The position numbers and the translations under genes were made by a program. This document shows, in pieces, positions 1-7,794 of a stretch of DNA of 36,869 bases (the stretch's first letter is position 1; each line of letters opens with the position of its first letter). The notes beneath the pieces were generated by a model. It was not told the origin of the DNA. It saw nothing but the letters and a program-made list of their open reading frames with translations, and ran no database searches. Origin of the DNA: Bacillus sp. RO2 (GTDB lineage: Bacteria > Bacillota > Bacilli > Bacillales > Bacillaceae_I); NCBI RefSeq assembly GCF_012911845.1, contig NZ_JAAXCU010000050.1:1-36869 (forward strand), written 5' to 3'.

Positions 1-172
1 CCGGGGTTCATAGAAGGTCAATGAGGACAATGTTAGCCAAAATTAGGAGATGCCGGGGTTCATAGAGGGTCAATAAGGACGATGTTAACATAACTTCTTA
101 GTTCCCGGGAGTCATAGACAGTCAATGAAGACAAAGTTAACATGAAACTCAAGGAACTGGGATTCATAGACC
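1..172 (-). repeat. 52-bp tandem array, end of array (left edge)
   Basis: The motif TCATAG recurs at 8, 60, 112 and 164, an exact 52-bp period, and the array runs off the window. Read on the minus strand, each unit has a conserved block CTATGAnnCCC, a variable middle of about 18 nt, and a conserved block close to AACATTGTCCTCAT. The minus-strand units align in the same register with the array at 36296-36869. The array starts right after the T-run of the terminator of the small minus-strand gene at 217-351, so it is same-sense and downstream of that gene. No ORF runs through it. Confidence 0.9.
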
Positions 173-174
173 CC

Positions 175-208
175 AAAAAAAGAAAGAAACTGCACCACTG
201 CAGTTTCT
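175..208 (-). terminator. Rho-independent terminator of the 44-residue gene
   Basis: GAAACTGCA (186-194) and TGCAGTTTC (199-207) form a perfect 9-bp stem with a 4-nt loop. On the minus strand it is followed by a T-rich tract ending in seven Ts (175-181). It lies 9 nt beyond the stop codon of the gene at 217-351. Confidence 0.85.
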
Positions 209-216
209 ATCAAACA

Positions 217-351
217 TTATTGCTCTGAATTCTGACGCTTCGTCGGATGGCTTGCGCGTTCCACTTCTTCAGCGGAAACTACTTGCTTCACGCTTTGAGC
301 GTTAGGCTGTCCCTTTTGGCTGGGACCATTATGGTTATTATGCTTGGACAT
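217..351 (-). CDS. small hydrophilic protein, 44 residues, function unknown
   Basis: A complete small gene: ATG at 351, a purine-rich ribosome site (AAGGAAGGGAGAG) just upstream, TAA at 217-219, and its own strong terminator. The 44-residue product is very hydrophilic (Ser, Gln, Asn, Lys, His), has no membrane segment or cysteine, and ends in SEQ. Size and composition resemble the minor small acid-soluble spore proteins of Bacillus, but I cannot match it to a named one, so that link is only a guess. It lies 55 bp downstream of the HMG-CoA lyase gene on the same strand and could be cotranscribed with it. The 52-bp array follows its terminator. Confidence 0.72.
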   Translation of the reverse strand: MSKHNNHNGPSQKGQPNAQSVKQVVSAEEVERASHPTKRQNSEQ

Positions 352-406
352 AGAGGTCTCTCCCTTCCTTATTCTCCCTAATTAATGTGGGTAAGGAAGC
401 AATGAA

Positions 407-1327
407 TTATACACCAGGAGGGACAGCCGTCCCATTCGCTTGTACAAGTTTGTAATATTGACTTTCATATTGTTTATCCAGATGAGGCAGGAGGTTCTCC
501 AATGCTCTAACAACCCTTTTCAAATTGATACCTGTATCAATACCCATTTGTTCAAGCATATAGACAACGTCCTCTGTTGCAACATTTCCGGATGCACCAG
601 GTGCAAACGGACAGCCCCCCAGACCGCCTGCTGAAGTGTCAAATCTATCCACACCAGCTTGAAGTGCAGCAAAAATATTTGCCAAGGCCATACCACGGGT
701 GTTATGAAAATGGGCGGTTAACATTACGTCAACTAGTTCCTCTTTCAAAACAGAGAATAGCTGAAAGGATTCCTTTGGATTTGCCATTCCAATAGTATCT
801 GCAACACTTAATTCATCCACTCCAAAAGAAACAAAACGCTTACATAATGAAACGACATCGTTCAACTCAACTTTCCCTTCATATGGACAATAAAACGAAG
901 TTGAAATACATGCACGAACAAAGTACCCCTGATTTTTTAATTCTTTTACTAAAGGTTCCAATTCCACCAAGCTTTCCTCGGTAGTTTTATTAATATTTTT
1001 CTTGTTAAATGTATCGCTCACTCCAACGAACACAGCAGCATTTTTACAAGAGGTGCTACGTAACCTTTCAATGCCCTTCTCATTTGGAACTAACACAAAA
1101 TTACGAGAGTCCCTGTCATTACAACTTTCAATAATAGTAGCTGCATCTGACATTTGTGGCACCCACCTTGGTGAGACAAATGAGGTAAGCTCCATCTCCG
1201 GGATTCCGGCTTTCTGCAATTCTTTTATAAAATCAATTTTTGCATCTGTTGGCACAAATGTTTTCAAATTTTGCAATCCATCACGTGGTCCGACTTCGAT
1301 AATGGTTGCTTTGGATGGTAGTTTCAT
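407..1327 (-). CDS. mvaB: hydroxymethylglutaryl-CoA lyase
   Basis: Cytosolic TIM-barrel lyase of the DRE/HMGL-like family that cleaves HMG-CoA to acetoacetate and acetyl-CoA, the last step of leucine degradation. The N-terminal EVGPRDGLQN motif, the mid-protein HFHNTRGMALAN metal-site region and the GGLGGCPFAPGASGN loop with the conserved active-site cysteine are all present. At 306 residues it has normal family length. ATG at 1327 is preferred over a GTG at 1345 because a GGGGGA ribosome site lies at good spacing. It is divergent from thiolase-scoA-scoB, which would convert the acetoacetate product to acetyl-CoA. It corresponds to B. subtilis YngG. Confidence 0.93.
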   Translation of the reverse strand: MKLPSKATIIEVGPRDGLQNLKTFVPTDAKIDFIKELQKAGIPEMELTSFVSPRWVPQMSDAATIIESCNDRDSRNFVLVPNEKGIERLRSTSCKNAAVFVGVSDTFNKKNINKTTEESLVELEPLVKELKNQGYFVRACISTSFYCPYEGKVELNDVVSLCKRFVSFGVDELSVADTIGMANPKESFQLFSVLKEELVDVMLTAHFHNTRGMALANIFAALQAGVDRFDTSAGGLGGCPFAPGASGNVATEDVVYMLEQMGIDTGINLKRVVRALENLLPHLDKQYESQYYKLVQANGTAVPPGV

Positions 1328-1474
1328 CGTTGTTTCCCCCTTCACGAATAATTTCTCCCAACACTAATTTTATGGAATAAAGGGGACTAAAAGCAAGAAT
1401 AATAGAAATTTTATAAAAAAAGAAGGATTTTCGACATGAATCTAGAAATTAATCAGTCGAGAGGAGAGGAAAAT

Positions 1475-2659
1475 ATGTCGAATAAAGAAGTAGTCATTGT
1501 AAGCGCTGTCAGAACAGCGATTGGAAGTTTTGGTGGAGTATTTAAAGATGTTTCCGCTCCACAGTTAGGGTCCATTGTGATTAAAGAAGCGCTCGCTAAA
1601 GCCGGGCTTGCACCAGATAGTGTTGATGAAGTAATCATGGGGAATGTGTTGCAGGCAGGACTTGGACAGAATCCTGCAAGACAAGCGGCGATGGCTGCTG
1701 GCCTTCCTCAGGAAGTATCTTCCATGACAATTAATAAAGTTTGTGGATCAGGGCTAAAAGCAGTTCACCTTGCCACACAAGCCATCCTTGCTGGAGATGC
1801 AGACATTGTTGTTGCCGGTGGGATGGAAAATATGTCTCAAGCTCCATATTTATTAAAAGGTGCTCGTGACGGGTTTCGAATGGGAGACCAAAAGGTAGTG
1901 GACAGCATGGTAGCGGATGGGCTAACTTGTGTTTTCAATGACTACCATATGGGTGTCACTGCCGAAAACCTTTGCGATAAATACGAGTTAACTCGAGAAG
2001 AACAAGATGAATTTGCTGCTAACAGTCAACAAAAAGCAGTACAGGCAATCGAAGACGGCAAGTTCAAAGATGAAATTGTACCAGTGGAAGTGAAGAAGAA
2101 AAAAGAAATTCTGACGATAGATACAGACGAATACCCTAGAAAAGGAACCACAGCTGAGAAACTTGGCGGCTTGCGTCCAGCTTTTAAAAAGGATGGTTCT
2201 GTTACAGCCGGTAACGCTTCAGGGATTAACGATGGAGCTGCGGCGGTAGTGGTAATGAGTAAGGAAAAAGCGGAAGAGCTTGGTATCAAACCTCTTGTGA
2301 AAATTGTTGCCAACGCCAGCAGTGGAGTAGATCCAAGTATCATGGGAATCGGACCTGTTACAGCTGTGAAAAAAGCGATGGAAAAAGGCGGACAGTCCAT
2401 GGAAGAAATGGATCTAGTGGAAGCAAACGAAGCTTTTGCCGCTCAGGCACTTGCGGTTGGCAGGGAATTGCAGTTCGATCCTGAAAAGCTGAATGTTAAT
2501 GGGGGTGCAATCGCACTTGGTCACCCGATAGGTGCGAGTGGAACTAGAATCTTAGTAACACTTATCCACGAAATGAAACGCCGTGAAGCAAAAAAAGGAC
2601 TTGCAACACTATGTATTGGTGGCGGACAAGGTGTCGCTACGATTGTAGAAAACATATAA
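1475..2659 (+). CDS. acetyl-CoA C-acetyltransferase (thiolase)
   Basis: Condenses two acetyl-CoA to acetoacetyl-CoA or, in the catabolic direction, cleaves acetoacetyl-CoA with CoA. Thiolase hallmarks are visible: [11 protein letters not shown] with the nucleophilic Cys (about residue 88), [15 protein letters not shown] with the catalytic His, and the C-terminal LCIGGGQG with the second catalytic Cys. The length (394 residues) is typical of biosynthetic-type thiolases. ATG at 1475 is chosen because GAGGAGAGG sits just upstream; an in-frame ATG at 1436 has a weaker site and adds 13 unlikely residues. It is followed 20 bp later by scoA and then scoB, forming an acetoacetate utilisation operon. 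Confidence 0.95.
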   Translation: MSNKEVVIVSAVRTAIGSFGGVFKDVSAPQLGSIVIKEALAKAGLAPDSVDEVIMGNVLQAGLGQNPARQAAMAAGLPQEVSSMTINKVCGSGLKAVHLATQAILAGDADIVVAGGMENMSQAPYLLKGARDGFRMGDQKVVDSMVADGLTCVFNDYHMGVTAENLCDKYELTREEQDEFAANSQQKAVQAIEDGKFKDEIVPVEVKKKKEILTIDTDEYPRKGTTAEKLGGLRPAFKKDGSVTAGNASGINDGAAAVVVMSKEKAEELGIKPLVKIVANASSGVDPSIMGIGPVTAVKKAMEKGGQSMEEMDLVEANEAFAAQALAVGRELQFDPEKLNVNGGAIALGHPIGASGTRILVTLIHEMKRREAKKGLATLCIGGGQGVATIVENI

Positions 2660-2679
2660 AGAGAGAGGTGCAACTTAAG

Positions 2680-3369
2680 ATGAAACCAATTTATACATCC
2701 TTTACAGAAGCGGTAAAAGACATTCATGATGGAGCTACCATCATGGTTGGCGGATTTGGATTGTGCGGCATTCCGGAAAACTTAATTCTTGCACTTGTGG
2801 AAACAGGCGTAAAAGATTTAACGGTCATTTCTAATAATTGCGGTGTTGATGAATGGGGTCTTGGACTTCTATTGAAAAACAAACAAATAAAGAAAATGAT
2901 CGGTTCCTATGTTGGAGAGAACAAAGAATTTGAACGCCAGGTTTTATCTGGTGAGCTTGAAGTAGAGTTAACTCCACAAGGTACTCTTGCTGAAAAAATC
3001 AGAGCAGGGGGTGCGGGTATTCCTGCATTTTACACACCAGCAGGAGTTGGAACGCCGATCGCGGAAGGCAAGGAAGTCCGTGAATTTAACGGAAAAGAAT
3101 ACTTACTTGAAGAGGCCTATAGTGCGGATTTCAGTTTGGTAAGAGCAACCAAGGCTGATAAAATGGGGAACCTCATTTACAACAAAACGGCTCGAAACTT
3201 TAACCCAATGATTGCTGCAGCTGGTAAAGTAACCATTGCAGAAGTGGAAGAGCTTGTAGAAATTGGTGACTTAGATCCAAATCTGATTCAGACACCAAGC
3301 ATCTATGTTCAACGACTAATCGTAGGTCAGCAAGAAAAGAAAATCGAACGTGTTACCACAAGAGACTAG
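2680..3369 (+). CDS. scoA: 3-oxoacid CoA-transferase subunit A
   Basis: Alpha subunit of the two-subunit family I CoA-transferase that moves CoA from a donor such as succinyl-CoA to acetoacetate. The [13 protein letters not shown] segment near the N-terminus and the [31 protein letters not shown] and KTARNFNP segments match B. subtilis ScoA closely. It has 229 residues. The start at 2680 follows the thiolase stop and a GAGAGAGG site. The beta subunit follows after 18 bp, so the operon makes both halves of the enzyme. Confidence 0.94.
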   Translation: MKPIYTSFTEAVKDIHDGATIMVGGFGLCGIPENLILALVETGVKDLTVISNNCGVDEWGLGLLLKNKQIKKMIGSYVGENKEFERQVLSGELEVELTPQGTLAEKIRAGGAGIPAFYTPAGVGTPIAEGKEVREFNGKEYLLEEAYSADFSLVRATKADKMGNLIYNKTARNFNPMIAAAGKVTIAEVEELVEIGDLDPNLIQTPSIYVQRLIVGQQEKKIERVTTRD

Positions 3370-3387
3370 CAAGGAGGGGAACAAACG

Positions 3388-4050
3388 ATGACAACTATAA
3401 ATAACCGCGAAAAAATAGCAAAAAGAGCAGAAAAAGAAATAGAGAACGGCTACTATGTAAACCTTGGAATCGGAATGCCCACTCTTGTGGCGAATTACAT
3501 ATCCGATAACAAACAGGTAGTTCTACAATCAGAAAACGGCTTATTAGGCATCGGGCCATACCCGACAAAAGAGAATGTGGATGCAGACCTAATTAATGCC
3601 GGAAAAGAAACTGTAACGGCTATCCCTGGAGCAGCCTACTTTGACAGCGCTGAATCATTCGCGATGATTCGTGGCGGTCATGTAAATATCGCAATTTTAG
3701 GTGGCATGGAAGTTAGCGAAAACGGTGACCTTGCCAACTGGATGATCCCTGGCAAAATGATTAAGGGCATGGGCGGGGCGATGGATCTCGTGCACGGTGC
3801 TGAACGTATCATCGTCATTATGGACCACGTAAATAAAGCAGGAGAAGCAAAAATCTTGAAAGCATGCACCCTGCCTTTGACGGGTAAAGGTGTGGTGGAC
3901 AGAATCATTACAGATCGTGCTGTAATGGATGTTACAGAACAGGGCTTAAAGCTTGTGGAAGTGGCAAGCGGCTTTACAGTGGAAGATATCCAGAACTCGA
4001 CAGAGCCGACGTTAATTGTGGATGAGCATGTGAAGTTAGAGGCATTTTAG
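3388..4050 (+). CDS. scoB: 3-oxoacid CoA-transferase subunit B
   Basis: Beta subunit carrying the catalytic glutamate: the [13 protein letters not shown] motif puts that Glu at about residue 49. [24 protein letters not shown] and [19 protein letters not shown] are family signatures. The 220-residue length fits ScoB. An excellent AAGGAGGGG ribosome site lies 8 bp before the ATG. It is the last gene of the thiolase-scoA-scoB operon and is followed by a clear terminator at 4069. Together with the divergent HMG-CoA lyase this gives a route from HMG-CoA through acetoacetate to two acetyl-CoA. Confidence 0.95.
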   Translation: MTTINNREKIAKRAEKEIENGYYVNLGIGMPTLVANYISDNKQVVLQSENGLLGIGPYPTKENVDADLINAGKETVTAIPGAAYFDSAESFAMIRGGHVNIAILGGMEVSENGDLANWMIPGKMIKGMGGAMDLVHGAERIIVIMDHVNKAGEAKILKACTLPLTGKGVVDRIITDRAVMDVTEQGLKLVEVASGFTVEDIQNSTEPTLIVDEHVKLEAF

Positions 4051-4068
4051 GATTCAGCTTTAAAGTTA

Positions 4069-4101
4069 ACAGGAGGGAGCAGTTATCCTTCCTGTTTTTT
4101 T
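4069..4101 (+). terminator. Rho-independent terminator of the thiolase-scoA-scoB operon
   Basis: ACAGGAGGG (4069-4077) pairs with CCTTCCTGT (4087-4095), a 9-bp stem with one G-T pair, followed by a run of Ts. It lies 19 bp after the scoB stop. Confidence 0.85.
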
Positions 4102-4117
4102 ATAGGGAACTATATTT

Positions 4118-4297
4118 TTACCTCCTAATATACAGAACAACTATTGCCAAAATGATTAATCCTCCCAGAATGAATGGACCTACTCCCGAACTATAAACAA
4201 CATAGATCCGTACGTGACGGACAATATTAACAACAAGAAATAGCAATAGCAAAATACCTAATAATATGATCAATTGTTTATTTTTATTCTGGTACAA
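4118..4297 (-). CDS. putative small two-TM membrane protein, 59 residues
   Basis: Not recognised. The proposed start is a TTG at 4297, because AAGGGG lies 9 nt upstream. A longer frame opening at 4402 has no convincing ribosome site. The product would begin MYQNKNK, then have a hydrophobic helix (IILLGILLLLFLVV), a short basic link (RHVR), a second helix (PFILGGLIILAIVVLYI) and end in Arg-Arg, consistent with a small integral membrane protein. It faces the scoB terminator tail to tail. The region is AT-rich and low in genes, so a chance ORF cannot be excluded. Confidence 0.45.
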   Translation of the reverse strand: MYQNKNKQLIILLGILLLLFLVVNIVRHVRIYVVYSSGVGPFILGGLIILAIVVLYIRR

Positions 4298-4483
4298 AGC
4301 AGTCAGCCCCTTAGTTGAAGCTTGTGTAATAATTAAGCGGAAATAACTCCTTATAAAAAAACTATGTTCATGTAATCTTGTATTATTCTGAAAGTTACAC
4401 ACGGGTCTTTTTACCTATTAAATGGCAATGATTTGTACATGCTAAAATAAGGTAAAGGGAGGTGGAGTAAAGTAGAAAATGAA

Positions 4484-4741
4484 ATGTTAAAAACAAATCT
4501 TGCAAGGAATCAATGAGATGAAAGCAGACATTAGTACATTAAAATGTGATATAGATTCGTTTAAACTCCAGTTCAAACAATTTAAAGCTGAATACCGACG
4601 TGATATGAAAAGAATGATTTACGACTTAAAGCCACAAACGAAAAACTCAATTCATTTAAATTCGATACAGATCTTCTTATTGAGAAAAACCCCAAATTGG
4701 AATTTAGGGTTAATAGGTTAGAGAAAAATACAGAAGTTTAA
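4484..4741 (+). pseudogene. frameshifted coiled-coil protein remnant
   Basis: A GGGAGGTGG ribosome site (from about 4458) precedes an ATG at 4484 whose frame closes after about ten codons. The next frame (from 4500) continues as a coiled-coil-like sequence (INEMKADISTLKCDID and onward). Near 4630-4645 the plausible frame returns to the first one and ends LIEKNPKLEF, RVNRLEKNTEV, TAA at 4739-4741. Two compensating single-base shifts would restore one short helical protein of the kind seen in many Bacillus genomes. I infer a decayed gene; sequencing indels would look the same. No function can be assigned. Confidence 0.5.
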
Positions 4742-5004
4742 AGTTTCCTCCAGAAAAGCTTATGATCCAATCCCCTAACTCCTCCGCCACTAGTATGTAA
4801 ATCTACTTAAGTACAAAAAAGCATTAAATTGCCTATCAATTTGTAAACTAATTTAATAGGAGATTTTTGTTTATATTAAAGGTTTTCCATTCAGATATAG
4901 GGGGATTTGCAAGTGAATTTGTACCTCTATTTGCAACTTAACAATAGGCATTTTTTGAAGGTAAAATTGCATAACAATTTTTCATAAAGGTTAGTGGAAT
5001 TTTA

Positions 5005-5013
5005 TGTTAAAAT
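5005..5013 (+). promoter_or_regulatory. possible extended -10 promoter for the lipoprotein gene
   Basis: TG-T-TAAAAT fits an extended -10 element (TGnTATAAT with one mismatch), 67 bp before the lipoprotein start. No clear -35 is visible, which is acceptable for an extended -10. The rest of 4742-5079 shows only AT-rich sequence. Confidence 0.3.
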
Positions 5014-5079
5014 ATAACAATATATAAAGTAAGCGTTATTTCATTAAAGGGCAAGATAATGGAAGATAGGGGGGAATGA

Positions 5080-5490
5080 ATGCTTAAAAGATTTTATTGT
5101 TATATTATGACTCTTTCAATTATATTACTTTCAGCTTGTAGTTCTAATGGACAAGAAGAAGCAGTGGTAAAACCAATTCTAAATGAATTTGAAAAGGCAG
5201 GAATTCCATTAACGGAAAGAGAGAAATATAATGAGTTAGTTATCTTTTCTGGTTCAAATGAAAAACAATACGAGGTAGAAAGCGGTAATATTTATCTCAT
5301 TTATGGTTATTCAAATAAAGAAAAAATAACAGAAGAGTTAAGAAAGATATTTGCAGAAACGGAATTTGAATATCCACCAAAGTCGTTATATTCAGATAAA
5401 TTCTGTATCATATATATTAAAAATAGTGATAATGAAGTGATTGACAAAAAAATTGATGCTTTATTTGAACATAATTTAAAAAGAAAATAA
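5080..5490 (+). CDS. putative lipoprotein, 136 residues, function unknown
   Basis: The N-terminus has the pattern of a type II signal peptide: a short basic start (MLKRF), a hydrophobic stretch and the lipobox LLSAC, with Cys at about residue 20 followed by Ser-Ser-Asn-Gly. The mature part is a small mixed-charge domain with no motif I recognise. AGGGGGGAATGA gives a strong ribosome site before the ATG at 5080. It is probably anchored on the outer face of the membrane. The following 58-residue membrane protein is 144 bp downstream. Composition is AT-rich like the surrounding accessory stretch. Confidence 0.8.
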   Translation: MLKRFYCYIMTLSIILLSACSSNGQEEAVVKPILNEFEKAGIPLTEREKYNELVIFSGSNEKQYEVESGNIYLIYGYSNKEKITEELRKIFAETEFEYPPKSLYSDKFCIIYIKNSDNEVIDKKIDALFEHNLKRK

Positions 5491-5634
5491 AGAATAATAT
5501 TTATTCAAGAATCTGAGAGCGATTGTAGCAAAGTGTTTCGTTTCTTACATAAGAACTGGTTACCATTGTTGAAAAGCGATTAAATAATCATCTTGATAAT
5601 AACAAAGATGTTATATCTTTAAAGGAGTTAAATA

Positions 5635-5811
5635 ATGAAAATGGATTGGTGGTATAGGGTTTCATTTATAATCATTGGAGTAGTGTCCGTTTTTACTGGT
5701 GAAATAGTTACTTTTTTAATGTTATGGTTTATTTTTTTAATTTTATATAATATCAACTCTACCTTACTAAAGATATACCTCCAAAATAATGGAAAGAACA
5801 ATCAAGATTAA
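5635..5811 (+). CDS. small two-TM membrane protein, 58 residues
   Basis: ATG at 5635 with AAAGGAG 7 bp upstream, TAA at 5809-5811. The product starts MKMDWWYRVSF, has a first hydrophobic segment (FIIIGVVSVFTG) and a second (IVTFLMLWFIFLILY), then a hydrophilic tail rich in Asn and Lys. No family recognised. Together with the lipoprotein upstream it may form a small envelope-associated pair, but this is only proximity. The 144-bp gap before it (5491-5634) shows nothing convincing. Confidence 0.65.
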   Translation: MKMDWWYRVSFIIIGVVSVFTGEIVTFLMLWFIFLILYNINSTLLKIYLQNNGKNNQD

Positions 5812-6102
5812 GCAAATGATTTCTTACTCAATTATCTAGGAACTTTTCTGGAAGATTTATGCAGCCTATTCCTTAATCAACGATCTTCAGCAATCCCGCG
5901 CGATCCAGGAACAAGGATCAGCGCCATTTTTGGGGTGGTCAAAGAGAAATTTTTATATTATGAAATAATTGGAATAAAGCAATCGTAACAATCTAGTTGA
6001 ACAAGGAAAAGGATTTTTCAATATAAAACATTGCAAATGAAGTAAAAAATCACGACAAACAAAACTTTTCAATAAGTTTATATCGAGAGAGGAGGGATGA
6101 GT
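5812..6102 (+). other. intergenic stretch with a GC-rich island
   Basis: About 290 bp with no gene I can support. Most of it is AT-rich, but roughly 5878-5940 is markedly GC-richer (containing AATCCCGCGCGATCC and GGATCAGCGCCA) and looks like a fragment of foreign or repeated sequence. The last bases hold the GGAGGG ribosome site of the next gene. Confidence 0.5.
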
Positions 6103-6507
6103 GTGTATAGAAAAATAAGTAGCATAGATTTTAATTATTTTACTGGTCAGAAGGTTACTGAAGTAAATACAGAAAAGAACTTACCTTTAGGGATGAGTTT
6201 TGAAACGGCAGGTTTAATCATTGAATGCCCTTGGAGGTTACAAGTTTCTAATGAAGTTGTAATTGGTTATTCAGACTGTGTTCAAGCACCAGACAAATAC
6301 TCACATAAAAATGTAGAAAAGATTCTATTAGGAAAGAGTATAAAGAATATATTACATTTTGAAGAAATATCTGATTTAGTTGTTGAATTTGAAGGAAGCA
6401 TTTTTCTTGAGTTGTTTCACGACAGTAATTATTTTGAAGGATGGCAGTTAAGAGGAGACAACGGGTTTTATTTATTTACTTTACCAGGAGGAACTTATTC
6501 AGATTAG
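6103..6507 (+). CDS. hypothetical soluble protein, about 134 residues
   Basis: GTG at 6103 is preferred because GAGGAGGG ends 6 bp before it; an in-frame ATG at 6097 directly abuts that ribosome site. The product (MYRKISSIDFNYF...) has no signal peptide or membrane helix and looks like an all-beta/alpha-beta domain. Its C-terminal part (LELFHDSNYFEGWQLRG, then PGGTYSD) resembles small Bacillus proteins often found scattered in accessory regions and sometimes linked to toxin immunity. I cannot name the family with confidence, and no toxin partner is adjacent. Confidence 0.72.
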   Translation: MYRKISSIDFNYFTGQKVTEVNTEKNLPLGMSFETAGLIIECPWRLQVSNEVVIGYSDCVQAPDKYSHKNVEKILLGKSIKNILHFEEISDLVVEFEGSIFLELFHDSNYFEGWQLRGDNGFYLFTLPGGTYSD

Positions 6508-6821
6508 TTTGTATAAGCCATCTCATTATACTAAATAAGAGAGATTCCTGCATAGTGAATCGCTCTATTTTTAAGAATTGGGTAGGATGATGGAACAATC
6601 GAAAGGGGATTTGATTTGAAAAACAAGTTAAGAAAGTCACTCTTTAATCAATCGCCCTGTTAAAGCTTATTGTTGATATTGCTTACAAAAAAGAGGAACT
6701 TCCAATTTTATGAAAGTTCCTGTTTTTTATTAGGGAATTATTCAACTAAAGCCTCTTTTAACAAAAAAAGTGTCTTATCCCTTATTTAAGTTAAGCTCTC
6801 GTTATAAATAAGATAGCCCTG
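6508..6821 (+). other. intergenic region with terminator and no gene
   Basis: About 310 bp holding a terminator hairpin at 6694-6728 and otherwise only short decayed-looking sequence. A GGGGATTTGA ribosome-like site near 6605 leads into a 15-codon frame that I do not consider a gene. A weak inverted repeat CTTATTTA/TAAATAAG (6781-6788, 6805-6812) lies just beyond the stop of the minus-strand gene at 6822. Confidence 0.5.
6694..6728 (+). terminator. Rho-independent terminator
   Basis: AGGAACTT (6694-6701) pairs with AAGTTCCT (6714-6721), an 8-bp stem with a 12-nt loop, followed by a G and six Ts. It is 186 bp after the gene at 6103-6507, so it either ends that transcript or belongs to a lost gene. 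Confidence 0.65.
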
Positions 6822-7061
6822 CTAACCTTCCATGCTCTCTAATGCTTCCAAAATCAAATTCATTTCAAGAGCAAATTCTTTGATTTGTTTAACAACACCT
6901 TGATTCATAGAATCAATAAACTGAACATTTAACCTCATGACAATTTCGAAATTCTCTTGGAAATCCCTTTCCTCAACCTCTTTTAGAATACGTTCTATCA
7001 TTTGATTTCCATATTCTAAATCTTCATCGAGAAGGTCTTTCAAATTCGTGGCTAGTCGCAT
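6822..7061 (-). CDS. hypothetical helical protein, 79 residues
   Basis: Starts MRLATNLKDLL from ATG at 7061 with AAGG 5 nt upstream, a modest ribosome site. The product is acidic and almost certainly all-helical (many Leu, Ile, Glu, Asn), without membrane segments or cysteines. No family recognised. It is divergent from the enzyme run beginning at 7204, with a 142-bp gap that must hold both promoters. Codon use looks Bacillus-like, which supports a real gene. Confidence 0.6.
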   Translation of the reverse strand: MRLATNLKDLLDEDLEYGNQMIERILKEVEERDFQENFEIVMRLNVQFIDSMNQGVVKQIKEFALEMNLILEALESMEG

Positions 7062-7203
7062 TGCTACCTTAAATACAAAATATATTTTCTAAATACACAA
7101 TCAATAAATCTAAAGATTCTGGTATTTTATGTTAATATATACAGTGAGGTTTTTCAATAAAAAGTGAATATAGAACTCTAAAAAATATAAAAGGAGCACT
7201 CAG

Positions 7204-7794
7204 ATGGTTAACCCGTTTGATTGTATTACTGAATTTATTTTTGTAGAAACTGCAGTTTCCCCAGCAGACGTAATTTTGGTGCCAGGTGCCAATCATCCTC
7301 CATTAATGGAGAAGGCTGCTGACTTGTATAAGCAAGGAATGGCTCCTTATGTACTTCCATCTAGCGGATATAAATCACACGTTGAAATGACTGAGTGGGA
7401 GTATTTACGAAACCTTGCCTTGGAAAATGGAATACCTGAAGAGGCAATTTTAAAAGAAGACAAAGCGCAACATACATTGGAAAATGCCCGTTTTTCGCTA
7501 GAAGTTCTTCATAGGAACAATATAGTTCCGAGAAAAGCAATCGTGGTTTGTAAAGCAGGGCACGCTCGGCGTTCCTTATTATGTTATCAAGCTGAATTTC
7601 CAAAAGATTGTGAGTTCATGGTCTCACATTGTGTTGATAGATATGGAATAACAAAGGAAAACTGGTTTTTGACAGACGTGGGCATAAATCGGGTAATGAA
7701 TGAAGTAAAGAAAATTGGTACTTATTTCGGTGATATCATTCCTAAGTCGAACATTATGCACCAATTAAAACAGAAAGGAAAGAGTGAAAAATGA
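7204..7794 (+). CDS. DUF218 / YdcF family protein
   Basis: Member of the DUF218 (YdcF/ElyC/SanA) superfamily, a Rossmann-like fold whose biochemical role is poorly known. Visible signatures are VILVPGANHPPLMEKAADLY near the N-terminus, LPSSGYKS, the conserved TLENARFS acid-Asn motif, and VVCKAGHARRSLL. Unlike ElyC/SanA it has no N-terminal membrane anchor, so it should be cytosolic. AAAGGAGC precedes the ATG. Its stop overlaps the start of the next gene by 4 bp (ATGA), so the two are translationally coupled. It is the first gene of the tight eight-gene run ending at 12642. Confidence 0.88.
   Translation: MVNPFDCITEFIFVETAVSPADVILVPGANHPPLMEKAADLYKQGMAPYVLPSSGYKSHVEMTEWEYLRNLALENGIPEEAILKEDKAQHTLENARFSLEVLHRNNIVPRKAIVVCKAGHARRSLLCYQAEFPKDCEFMVSHCVDRYGITKENWFLTDVGINRVMNEVKKIGTYFGDIIPKSNIMHQLKQKGKSEK

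Noticed and set aside
6605-6663. A 15-codon TTG-started ORF after GGGGATTTGA
   Set aside because: It is too short, shows no conserved feature, and ends within decayed intergenic sequence.
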